Shown here: positions 21,632 to 29,912 of the stretch, one piece after another | How the letters are laid out: every line of letters begins with the position of its first letter | Position numbering within the stretch: the stretch's first letter is position 1 | DNA from: Cyanophora paradoxa | Taxonomy: Eukaryota > Glaucocystophyceae > Cyanophorales > Cyanophoraceae | Assembly: GCA_004431415.1 (NCBI GenBank) | Contig: QPMI01000005.1 | Span: 1,240,001 to 1,304,000 of the forward strand | Reading direction: 5' to 3' | DNA length: 64,000 nucleotides | The notes under the pieces: generated by a model | The model's database searches: none | What the model saw: only the letters and a program-made list of their open reading frames with translations | Told to the model about the DNA's origin: nothing | Program-made: the position numbers and the translations under genes

Positions 21632-24001
21632 CTACGTGGCGGCTTTGAGTCGCTTGGACGGGGGCTCGATGGGAGCTGCGCCGCCACCGACCATCTCGTA
21701 CGCGTGGTCGGTGCAAAAGTCCGTGCAGTTTTCGCGGAGGCAGGCCCGCTTCACGGATCCCTTTTCCAGGTTGAGCTTGAAGTAAATGGGCCCCGCGCCC
21801 TTGTGCGGGTCGATCTTGTGCGCTTTGGGATGGTTGGGGTTGGTGTGGAACATGGTGCACACGAACCAGCTCGAGTTCCACGCGCAAAGAAGGCTCCCGT
21901 CGTCGATCCTAGCTTTGAATTTCGGCCCGCGCCTGTCGTCGGAATCGCGCATCCCGTAGGCCTCTAGCACATCCTTCTCCTCGTCCGTCCCCATGACGTC
22001 GAAGAAGCGTCGTCGAAACAGTTTCGAGCACAGGTAGCGCCGGAGCAGATCCCTTCCGCGCTCCTCCTGCTCTCGAGTGCAGGGTCCGTACTCGACCTTT
22101 TCCGACTCCTGTTGGCCGGGCACTTTTACTCCACCTCCGACCTTGTCCGATCGTGCATACTTTTGAATCCGCTCGAGCGCCTCTGGCGGGAGCGGTGTCG
22201 GCGTCCAGCCCGGCAGGGGCCGCATGCAGGCGGCCTGGAGGAGCGGAAGGGAGAGGGTACGGAGCCGCCCCCCGTAGCGCGCCTCGTCGGGCTGCCCGTC
22301 GGGTCCCACCGCCGCGAGGAGGCCCATGACGCTGCTCGGGACGGTCTCCCACCACACGGACGGCTTGGCGCCGGCGATGTTGCTCCGTTTTTCGCGCTTT
22401 GCCGCGCCGAGCATGCGCAGGCTGTGTTTCGCGCTCTCGAGTGGCTGGAGGTCCAGCTTTCCGCCGGCCCACAGTCCGTCCTCGCTCCGGAGCGCCCTCG
22501 CAATGGCCGCGTTGTTCGCGCAGCTGGTCTTCAGGTCCGGAAACGCGATGTGCGTCGACTTTCGCGCCGGGTTGCCCAGCGCGAGGATGCTGCAAAATTC
22601 CGCCGAGATCCCCAGCTTGGTCCGCAGCACCGACTGGATAGCCCGCAACTGGTCGTGCGTCTCGACGAGCGCGCCGTCGATGTCGAGCTTGAGCCGAACC
22701 GCGGGGTCCTTGTCTTCCCGGATCTCGTGCGTGTACCAGGGCGTCCTGGTGTAAATGCAGAGCTGATGATTGCGGAGGATGTAGTCGTTGCACCGACGGC
22801 GAAAAGCGATCTGCTCCGGCTCGGGGAGGTCCTTGGGCGTCACCGAGAGGTAAAATTCCTGGGGCCGCTGGAAGAAGAATTCGCGGTGGGACGGCGGCTC
22901 CTTGCCCTCCTTGTCCAACTTTCGACCGTACCACTGGTCGTACTCGCAGTCCGCATCCCTGACGAACACGCATCCCTCGGTGACCGTGAGGCTGCCCCGC
23001 CGGTACACCTTTTCCTCGGCGTCGTTGGGCGCCTTGCACTCGTCCGCCGGCGCGGACGCGACGGCCGTGGGCTCGGATCCGTCGGCAGCCGGCGCCGTCT
23101 TCGGACCCGCCGGACCGAAATCGGCGTGGTCCATGGGCGGTCCCGTGAGCGTCTTGCATTGACCGCGTTGAAGCGTGGCTTCGAGGAGCCGGTCGCTCAG
23201 AACCCCGAACCAGAACAGCTTGATCTCGTTCCGGAGCGACGGATCCGGGTCCCGTTCGGGATTGCGCGAGAGCGCGGCCCGCGTCGGCCAGAAACCGCTG
23301 TCGGGGTGGACCTGCACGTCGGGCTTCACGCCCTTGCGGTTCACAAAGGTGCTGGTGTCGATGAGGTCGACGACCTTCCTCGGCTCTACACCGGGCGCTT
23401 CGACGACGGCGTCGATGACCTTGGACCCGAAGAGGTCGCGAAGCCAGGAGACGGCGTCCTGCATCCACTTTCCATCGCGCGGGACGATGGCAAAGCTTCG
23501 CGAGACGCTGCGCTCGTGGTCGAAGAGGTTGAACGCGACGCGAAATCCCTTTTTGCCGGTAAAGTAGCGCAGGACGGTCTGCGCTCCGAGCTGCCGCGCC
23601 CGACGGCACACGAGCTCCGACGCCGCGTCGGCCTGGGCGAGCTCGGGGATGGCGGCGCACGCGTCCCCGACCGTCGCGCCGTCGGGCGCGTCCTTGAGCC
23701 ACGCAATCAGCTTGGGATACGAGCCGTGCTCTTTGTCGAACGCGTCAAAGTCGATGACGGTCATGAGATGGAGGCGTTCGCCGGTGCCGTCGGAGCGCTC
23801 AAACTGGGGGAAAATGAGGCACGACATGGTGAGGGTCGAATTCAGCTGGGTTTCCGACGGAATGGGTCTCCAGCAATCCTTTGCCGCGTACCAGATGTCC
23901 GTCCCGCACTTTCCCGTCGCAACGGATCGCTGGTAAGCCTGGTGGGCGGTCCGCGGCTGCGATTTGGTGCGCATGCACCAAACGGGGGTGGGCAACGCCA
24001 T
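21632..24001 (-). CDS. AEP (UL52/PriS-type) DNA primase, possibly two catalytic folds
   Basis: 789 residues. The ATG at 24001 is 36 bp after a TATA-like box. Around residue 437 is RLKLDIDGALVET, the two-Asp metal site of archaeo-eukaryotic primases, followed near 484 by GNPARKSTHIAF (the His motif) and SLRMLGAAKREK. The last 80 residues hold a Cys/His cluster (FVCTMFHTNPNH, then ACLRENCTDFC) like the zinc element of herpesvirus and NCLDV primases. The N-terminal third has a second set resembling PriS: VIDFDAFD (~84), FTGKKGFRVAF (~149), VHPDSGFWPTR (~233). This may be a tandem or degenerate AEP domain. No helicase domain is attached. Together with the UL9-like helicase it forms the replication module. 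The frame is intact. Confidence 0.85.
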   Translation of the reverse strand: MALPTPVWCMRTKSQPRTAHQAYQRSVATGKCGTDIWYAAKDCWRPIPSETQLNSTLTMSCLIFPQFERSDGTGERLHLMTVIDFDAFDKEHGSYPKLIAWLKDAPDGATVGDACAAIPELAQADAASELVCRRARQLGAQTVLRYFTGKKGFRVAFNLFDHERSVSRSFAIVPRDGKWMQDAVSWLRDLFGSKVIDAVVEAPGVEPRKVVDLIDTSTFVNRKGVKPDVQVHPDSGFWPTRAALSRNPERDPDPSLRNEIKLFWFGVLSDRLLEATLQRGQCKTLTGPPMDHADFGPAGPKTAPAADGSEPTAVASAPADECKAPNDAEEKVYRRGSLTVTEGCVFVRDADCEYDQWYGRKLDKEGKEPPSHREFFFQRPQEFYLSVTPKDLPEPEQIAFRRRCNDYILRNHQLCIYTRTPWYTHEIREDKDPAVRLKLDIDGALVETHDQLRAIQSVLRTKLGISAEFCSILALGNPARKSTHIAFPDLKTSCANNAAIARALRSEDGLWAGGKLDLQPLESAKHSLRMLGAAKREKRSNIAGAKPSVWWETVPSSVMGLLAAVGPDGQPDEARYGGRLRTLSLPLLQAACMRPLPGWTPTPLPPEALERIQKYARSDKVGGGVKVPGQQESEKVEYGPCTREQEERGRDLLRRYLCSKLFRRRFFDVMGTDEEKDVLEAYGMRDSDDRRGPKFKARIDDGSLLCAWNSSWFVCTMFHTNPNHPKAHKIDPHKGAGPIYFKLNLEKGSVKRACLRENCTDFCTDHAYEMVGGGAAPIEPPSKRLKAAT

Positions 24002-24036
24002 GACGAGGTGGGGCGGACCCCGCCCGTGCGGGGGGC

Positions 24037-24046
24037 CCTTTTATAC
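24037..24046 (-). promoter_or_regulatory. TATA-like box for the primase gene
   Basis: GTATAAAAGG on the minus strand, 36 bp before the primase ATG. Divergent with the box at 24083. Confidence 0.65.
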
Positions 24047-24082
24047 GTTCCGGTGGTGGACCGGTCCCCCCTGCGGGTGACT

Positions 24083-24092
24083 CTATAAATGG
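24083..24092 (+). promoter_or_regulatory. TATA-like box for the 24141 gene
   Basis: CTATAAATGG, 49 bp before the ATG at 24141. Confidence 0.6.
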
Positions 24093-24140
24093 GGCGGACC
24101 CCGGGGCCCTCCCCATCCCCCCCCCGCGCGCAATCCGACG

Positions 24141-24554
24141 ATGGGACGGTCCGAGTGGGGCATCCGCATCGCCACCAAGTCCGACGCCGAGCTCCTCGCC
24201 AGCCGCGTCCGGTGCCACAACAACCCGCCCGAGGAGGCCGACCCGAACGACTACGGAGAGCCCCTCCAGATCTACGCGGTTCTCCGGTTCCGAGGCGCGC
24301 TGTGGGCGTGCGCGGGCAACGGCGGCGGGCGCGAGAGCACCTCGAAGTTTCTGGCCTCCGTCCTGCCGGAGCGCATGAAGATCCTCCACCCGTTTCAGAA
24401 GCCCAAGGGATGGGACCGCTGCGAGAACTACGCCTGGATGATGCCGGACCCCGACGTTACGGTATCCTACGAAGACGCTCCCGAGTTTTCGATCGCTCAG
24501 TTTGAGCGGTGGGTTCGGGACGAGATGCCGGCCGGCCCCGGTCGTCGTGTCTAA
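24141..24554 (+). CDS. Small protein of unknown function
   Basis: 137 residues, intact frame, own TATA-like box, divergent from the primase. The sequence is soluble-looking and mixed (LQIYAVLRFRGALWACAG, WDRCENYAWMMPD). I recognise no domain. Codon use is like the neighbouring viral-type genes, so it is probably real. Confidence 0.6.
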   Translation: MGRSEWGIRIATKSDAELLASRVRCHNNPPEEADPNDYGEPLQIYAVLRFRGALWACAGNGGGRESTSKFLASVLPERMKILHPFQKPKGWDRCENYAWMMPDPDVTVSYEDAPEFSIAQFERWVRDEMPAGPGRRV

Positions 24555-24649
24555 GTGAATGGAAGCCGCGTTGAAGAGTGCCAGAAGGATCGATTTGAGT
24601 GTGTGGTAAATAAAGTCTCGTCGGTCTTTGACGTCCTCGTGAAATGGCA

Positions 24650-26510
24650 CGATCGGGGGCCGCGGGGCGCGGACCCAGGGGCAGCGGGGCGGCGGGCGCA
24701 GCGTAGCCCGGCGTGCCGTTCGAGGACGGACTCGGGGCAGAGCGCTGCGCCGTCGTCGCCGCCGCGACGCCCGTCTGCCTTCAGCGCACGGCCCGCGCCC
24801 CCCGTATTCGACCATCGTGAAACGACATGGGAAGTAAGAGAGTGCCGGCGGGCCGCGGACGGTGCGAGCGGGTGCCGCGGGGCGGGGACCAGGGGCGGCG
24901 GGGCGGCGGGCGCAGCGTAGCCCGGCGTGCCGTTCGAGGACGGATTTAGGGCAGAGCGCTGCACCGTCGACGCCGCCGCGACGCCCGTCTGCCGTCACCT
25001 CACGGTCCGCGCCCCGTATTCGACCATCGTGAAACGACATGGGAAGTAAGAGAGTGCCGGCGGGCCGCGGACGGTGCGAGCGGGTGCCGCGGGGCGCGGA
25101 CCAGGGGCGGCGGGGCGGCGGGCGCAGCGTAGCCCGGCGTGCCGTTCGAGGACGGATTTGGGGCTGAGCGCTGCGCCGTCGTCGCCGCCGCGACGCCCGT
25201 CTGCCTTCAGCGCACGGTCCGCGCCCCGTATTCGACCATCGTGAAACGGCATGGGAAGTAAGAGAGTGCCGGCGGGCCGCGGACGGTGCGAGCGGGTGCC
25301 GCGGGGCGCGGACCAGGGGCGGCGGGGCGGCCGGTGCAGCGTAGCCCGGCGTGCCGTTCGAGGACGGCCTTGGGGCAGAGCGCTGCACCGTCGACGCCGC
25401 CGCGACGCCCGTCTGCCGTCAGCGCACGGCCCGCGCCCCGTATTCGACCATCGTGAAACGACATGGGAAGTAAGAGAGTGCCGGCGGGCCGCGGACGGTG
25501 CGAGCGGGTGCCGCGGGGCGCGGACCAGGGGCGGCGGGGCGGCCGGCGCAGCGTAGCCTGGCGTGCCGTTCGAGGACGGATTTGGGGCTGAGCGCTGCGC
25601 CGTCGACGCCGCCGCGACGCCCGTCTGCCGTCACCTCACGGCCCGCGCCCCGTATTCGACCATCGTGAAACGGCATGGAAAGTAAGAGAGTGCCGGCGGG
25701 CCGCGGACGGTGCGAGCGGGTGCCGCGGGGCGCGGACCAGGGGCGGCGGGGCGGCCGGTGCAGCGTAGCCCGGCGTGCCGTTCGAGGACGGCCTTGGGGC
25801 AGAGCGCTGCACCGTCGACGCCGCCGCGACGCCCGTCTGCCTTCAGCTCACGGCCCGCGCCCCGTATTCGACCATCGTGAAACGACATGGGAAGTAAGAG
25901 AGTGCCGGCGGGCCGCGGACGGTGCGAGCGGGTGCCGCGGGGCGCGGACCAGGGGCGGCGGGGCGGCCGGCGCAGCGTAGCCTGGCGTGCCGTTCGAGGA
26001 CGGATTTGGGGCTGAGCGCTGCGCCGTCGACGCCGCCGCGACGCCCGTCTGCCGTCACCTCACGGCCCGCGCCCCGTATTCGACCATCGTTAAACGGCAT
26101 GGAAAGTAAGAGAGTGCCGGCGGGCCGCGGACGGTGCGAGCGGGTGCCGCGGGGCGCGGACCAGGGGCGGCGGGGCGGCGGGCGCAGCGTAGCCCGGCGT
26201 GCCGTTCGAGGACGGATTTGGGGCAGAGCGCTGCACCGTCGACGCCGCCGCGACGCCCGTCTGCCTTCAGCTCACGGCCCGCGCGCCCCGTATTCGACCA
26301 TCGTGAAACGGCATGGGAAGTAAGAGAGTGCTGGCGGGCCGCGGACGGTGCGAGCGGGTGCCGCGGGGCGCGGACCAGGGGCGGCGGGGCGGCCGGCGCA
26401 GCGTAGCCTGGCGTGCCGTTCGAGGACGGCCTTGGGGCAGAGCGCTGCACCGTCGACGCCGCCGCGACGCCCGTCTGCCGTCAGCGCCCGGCCCGCGCCC
26501 CCCGACGGGT
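24650..26510. repeat. Tandem array C, about nine units of 212 bp
   Basis: Units start near 24829, 25040, 25252, 25464, 25676, 25888, 26100 and 26312, with partial units at both ends. Each contains 'gggaagtaagagagtgccgg', 'gtgccgttcgaggacgga' and 'ttcgaccatcgtgaaacg'. Alternate units share variants ('gatttggggc' or 'ccttggggc'), suggesting expansion of a two-unit block. Long open frames on both strands are a by-product of GC content. It lies between the 3' ends of the 24141 and 26696 genes. Confidence 0.95.
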
Positions 26511-26695
26511 TCCTTCTCGGCCTTGTCGTGGGAGATGATTTCGAATAGGTAGTTATCGTGTCATTACGTGTAAACTGAAATTTAATATCAAATTAAACAG
26601 GGCGATTCATGATCGATATCATACGACGCATATCTACCTCGATTCGACTCGTTCCTACCGGACGGGTTTCCGTCGCGCCCCTCGTCGCCGCCCCC

Positions 26696-27301
26696 TCACT
26701 CGCCATCCTCGGGAGCGTCCTCTTGCGTCCACGGCTCCGTCGGCACAGAAGGACGGTACGTGCCGCTCTCGGCATCGAATTCCATCTCGTCGATCGACTC
26801 GACGGCAACGTCGCCGCCCAGCCCCGCCTCGCGCATCATCTCCTCGCACAGCGGCGTCGCGTGGACGAAGGCAAGGTTCCGGGCCGCCCCCACCGCCGTG
26901 GGGGCCGGGACGCTCGCCCCGATCCAGAGGCCCGTCACGCCGTCAAGCAGGTCGGCGTCGAGCCGCTCGGCGAGCTCCCAGTCGGCGACGCCGAGGTAGT
27001 AACGCATGCACCAGCCGGGGCCGCGCCCCGCGAGGACGCCGTCGGCCGAGAGGGTCACCTCTTCCGCGCCGTGCACGAGGGCGAGGCGCTCGCGGAGGCG
27101 TCCGGCGAGGGCCGTCGCGTCGGTCCCGCAGACGCCGCCAAACTTGGACGGGCCGGACGGGCGGCCGCGGGCGTCGGTAAAGATGTACTCGTCGTACGCG
27201 CCGGAGCCGTCCAGGTGGACGAGGGGGTAGAGGTCGAGGCCGGCGTTGACGTAGAGGAGACGGCGGGGCGTGGGGCGGGCGGAATGGACGGCGGCGCGCA
27301 T
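26696..27301 (-). CDS. Protein of unknown function
   Basis: 201 residues, from the ATG at 27301 that follows a TATA-like box. The frame extends further upstream but without support. The sequence is acidic toward the C-terminus (DEMEFDAESG, TQEDAPEDGE) and contains LLYVNAGLDLYPLVHLDG and YYLGVADWELAERL. No recognised domain. Intact, with the same base composition as its neighbours. Confidence 0.6.
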   Translation of the reverse strand: MRAAVHSARPTPRRLLYVNAGLDLYPLVHLDGSGAYDEYIFTDARGRPSGPSKFGGVCGTDATALAGRLRERLALVHGAEEVTLSADGVLAGRGPGWCMRYYLGVADWELAERLDADLLDGVTGLWIGASVPAPTAVGAARNLAFVHATPLCEEMMREAGLGGDVAVESIDEMEFDAESGTYRPSVPTEPWTQEDAPEDGE

Positions 27302-27362
27302 GTTGAGAGGTGGGTGGGGTGATGTGCTTGTGTGGATCGGCCCTCGCGGTCGGGGGACACCT

Positions 27363-27372
27363 GCTTTTACGC
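27363..27372 (-). promoter_or_regulatory. TATA-like box for the 26696-27301 gene
   Basis: GCGTAAAAGC on the minus strand, about 64 bp before the ATG at 27301. Confidence 0.45.
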
Positions 27373-27475
27373 GTTGATTCGGCGATTGGGACCCCGATTC
27401 GTTTAAAAGAGTACGTTTCGATTGCGAAAGCCAAATCCATTGCACCTAGGACGCTAGAAGAACGGTCTGACGCGC

Positions 27476-27625
27476 GGACGAGTGCTCAAAGGGGCGACGT
27501 GGACGTCTACATCAGGAGCCGCCCCCGCCGCCGTGGTAAACTTTTACCGGGACAGGCCGTTGCAACATGGTCGAGTGCGGGAGCTCGACAGAGGCGGACG
27601 GGTGCCGCCGCCCGTGCGTAGCAAC
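27476..27625. repeat. Solitary array-D-type unit
   Basis: Carries 'ggacgagtgctcaaaggggc', 'ggtaaacttttaccgggac' and 'gttgcaacatggtcgagtg', each matching a block of array D at 29520-29906. It lies just upstream of the TFIIB-like gene. Confidence 0.75.
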
Positions 27626-27671
27626 ATCCAGCACGGGAGCGCGTGCGTTCCCACTCTGACACAGGAAAAAC

Positions 27672-27680
27672 GCATAAATT
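27672..27680 (+). promoter_or_regulatory. TATA-like box for the TFIIB-like gene
   Basis: GCATAAATT, 87 bp before the ATG at 27767. Confidence 0.45.
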
Positions 27681-27766
27681 CGTGCGAAACCGTCTCCCGG
27701 ACAGGGTCCAAACCCGGTTTACCCCACCCTGACCCACTTTCAACCCCCTTTTCCCGCCCTTTTACC

Positions 27767-28561
27767 ATGTGCTGCATCGACGTCGCCGAGACCGTTGTCA
27801 CCCCCGAGGGGCCCGTGTGCCCCCACTGCGGCATCGTCGTCGAGACGCAGGGCCCCCTATGCTCCGCCGCCTCGGACGCGACCGCCGCCGCCGCCGCCGC
27901 CGCCGCCGGCGAGACCGCGCCCGACCTCGGCGCCGCCCTCGGCATGCTCCGGGCCCTCGACCGAGAATCACGCCCCAGCGGCGGGCTCGGCCGCACGACC
28001 GAGGCCACGCTGGAGCGCGTGGTCGACCAGCTCGAGCTGCCGGAGAGCGTCCGGCACCTCGCGCGGCGGGTCATCTTCCCGAAGAGGCTGCGCACGGGGC
28101 GGCGCTCCGACGTTCTCGCGGCGGCGGCCGTGTACCACGCCTCCAAGGCGCTCCGGCACCCCCGGATCCTCGCCGACGTGATGCAAACGTGCCCCGGGCT
28201 CGCGGGACGGCGCGCCCTGGTGCTGCGGGCCATTCGGGACATCCACTTTTTCCAGAAGGAAAACGGCGGCGACGGCGCCGAGTACGTCCCGCGCCCCGGC
28301 GACTACGTCGACATCATCTCGGACCGGCTGCAGCTGCCGCCGGGCGAGCGCGTGCGCGCGCGGCGGCGCGCGGCGCTGCTGCAGCAGCAGTCCTCGCGGT
28401 CCCCGCTGGTGCTCGCCGGCGTCGCGATCTGCGCGGCGACGCCCTCTTCGGTGAGGGACGTCGCGTCGGCCGCCGGGGTCACGCTGGTCGGACTGCGCAA
28501 GGGGCTCGACGCCCTCGGCGTCTGCGCGCTGGCCGAGTCGAGGGTAGGGGTAGAGTCCTAG
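27767..28561 (+). CDS. TFIIB-like transcription initiation factor
   Basis: 264 residues. The N-terminus holds a zinc-ribbon remnant (MCCIDVAE, then GPVCPHCGIVVE) with a Cys-Cys pair and a Cys-x2-Cys pair. After an alanine-rich linker come two cyclin-like repeats: about residues 75-150 (TLERVVDQLELPESVRHLAR, then SDVLAAAAVYHASKAL) and about 180-260 (RSPLVLAGVAICAATPSSVR, then VGLRKGLDALG). This is the order and length of a short TFIIB as encoded by large DNA viruses and archaea. It would bridge TATA-bound TBP and RNA polymerase, in keeping with the repeated TATA-like boxes in this region. I see no TBP and no RNA polymerase subunit, so host partners are implied. The frame is intact. Confidence 0.8.
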   Translation: MCCIDVAETVVTPEGPVCPHCGIVVETQGPLCSAASDATAAAAAAAAGETAPDLGAALGMLRALDRESRPSGGLGRTTEATLERVVDQLELPESVRHLARRVIFPKRLRTGRRSDVLAAAAVYHASKALRHPRILADVMQTCPGLAGRRALVLRAIRDIHFFQKENGGDGAEYVPRPGDYVDIISDRLQLPPGERVRARRRAALLQQQSSRSPLVLAGVAICAATPSSVRDVASAAGVTLVGLRKGLDALGVCALAESRVGVES

Positions 28562-28651
28562 GAGTTGTGCGAAAATTGTACTCGTACACAAAACGCAGGC
28601 GCCGACTCGCTCGAAACGGACCGGACCCGGCGGAACAGTGCACGGGGTAAC

Positions 28652-28660
28652 GCATAAAGG
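28652..28660 (+). promoter_or_regulatory. TATA-like box for the 28736 gene
   Basis: GCATAAAGG, 76 bp before the ATG. Confidence 0.45.
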
Positions 28661-28735
28661 GGAACGGATCCCACGTGCGGGGGGCATACCTCTCTCACTT
28701 TTTTCAACGCTCCCCACCGACTCTACGACACGTCG

Positions 28736-29374
28736 ATGATCCCCAAAGGCCCCAAGCGGCCCTCCAAGGCGGACAGGGCGAAACTCGAGCGCGCCGTCAT
28801 CCGCGACCGCTACCACGAGCTCAAGGCAAACGCTCTCCTGTTCCGCGCCGTCGGCGTCGCGGCGGCCGACGCCGCGACCACGGCGATCGACAAGATGGAC
28901 ACCGAGGCGAACCCGATCGACAGGTGGGGCGTACCCAAGCGTCGCAAGGCCCTCGGGCGCCTCGCCGAGGCGTATCGCTGGGCGGGGCACGTCGACTGCG
29001 GGGCGCAGGCCCGGAAGCGCAACAACGATGCCGCCGTACTCGCCGGACAGGCCCTCAGGCGTTCCGGCCTCTACAAGACGACCACGGACGAGTTTATACA
29101 AATGGTCGAAAAGTACGATTCCTGGAAGCACCTCGACGACCTCGGCGAAGAGGAATGGGCCCGCTACGTCAAGGTCCGCGCGAGCGCCCGGAACCCAAAC
29201 CCCAACGAGGGATACTACGACGCCCGCCACGCGTTTCTCCTCCTGCGGAGCATCAAACCGCGGTGCTACGAGGTGCAGCGCCGTCAGGACGAATTTCGCC
29301 GCATACACGTCGAGCTCGACGCCCTCCTCCGCCCCGAAAACCCCTCGCCCGCCTCCCCGCCCCGCGATGCGTAA
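28736..29374 (+). CDS. Basic protein of unknown function
   Basis: 212 residues, intact, with a Lys/Arg-rich N-terminus (MIPKGPKRPSKADRAKLERA) and probably mostly helical. Blocks such as RNPNPNEGYYDARHAFLLLR and YKTTTDEFIQMVEKYDSWKH give no recognisable family. A nucleic-acid-binding or structural role is possible but not shown. Confidence 0.6.
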   Translation: MIPKGPKRPSKADRAKLERAVIRDRYHELKANALLFRAVGVAAADAATTAIDKMDTEANPIDRWGVPKRRKALGRLAEAYRWAGHVDCGAQARKRNNDAAVLAGQALRRSGLYKTTTDEFIQMVEKYDSWKHLDDLGEEEWARYVKVRASARNPNPNEGYYDARHAFLLLRSIKPRCYEVQRRQDEFRRIHVELDALLRPENPSPASPPRDA

Positions 29375-29519
29375 CACGTACGCTTGCGATATTGTACAGC
29401 GCAATGTGAAATGCGGGTCGGAAAGCTCGCTCGGACCCATGAGAGCGGCGCGAACCGTCCCTGCGTCGGCCCGCCGTCGGCCCGCGGTCGGGTCGCTTTG
29501 TTCATGGTCGAGTCATTGT

Positions 29520-29906
29520 TGTTGGCCGCCGCCCCCCGCGCGCCTAACGTGTTTGGGGAACGGGCCGACGGGCAAAAGAGTGCTCGGGGGCGATGCGGAC
29601 GGATGCAGCAGGAGCCGCCCACGCCGACGTTGCAAACGTTTACTCGGACAGTTCGTTGCAACATGGTCGAGTGCGCGCGGGGCCCGACAGAGGCGGACGC
29701 GTGCCGCCGCCCCCCGCGCGCCTAACGTGTTCGGGGAACGGGCCGACGGGCAAAAGAGTGCTCGGGGGCGATGCGGACGGATGCAGCAGGAGCCGCCCAC
29801 GCCGACTTTGCAAACGTGTACTCGGACAGTTCGTTGCAACATGGTCGAGTGCGCGCGGGCCCCGACAGAGGCGGACGAGTGCCGCCGCCCCTGCGCGCCC
29901 AGACGC
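29520..29906. repeat. Array D, about two units of ~177 bp
   Basis: Two tandem units, starting near 29530 and 29707, plus a partial third. They contain 'acgtgtttggggaacgggcc', 'gatgcggacggatgcagcag', 'gcaaacgtttactcggacag' and 'cgttgcaacatggtcgagtg'. The core AAACGTTTAC is shared with arrays A, B and E. It lies between the 3' ends of the genes at 28736 and 29913. Confidence 0.9.
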
Positions 29907-29912
29907 GCGCCG

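Noticed and set aside
24650-26510. CRISPR array
   Set aside because: The repeats are directly adjacent 212-bp units without short unique spacers, and the context is eukaryotic-type.
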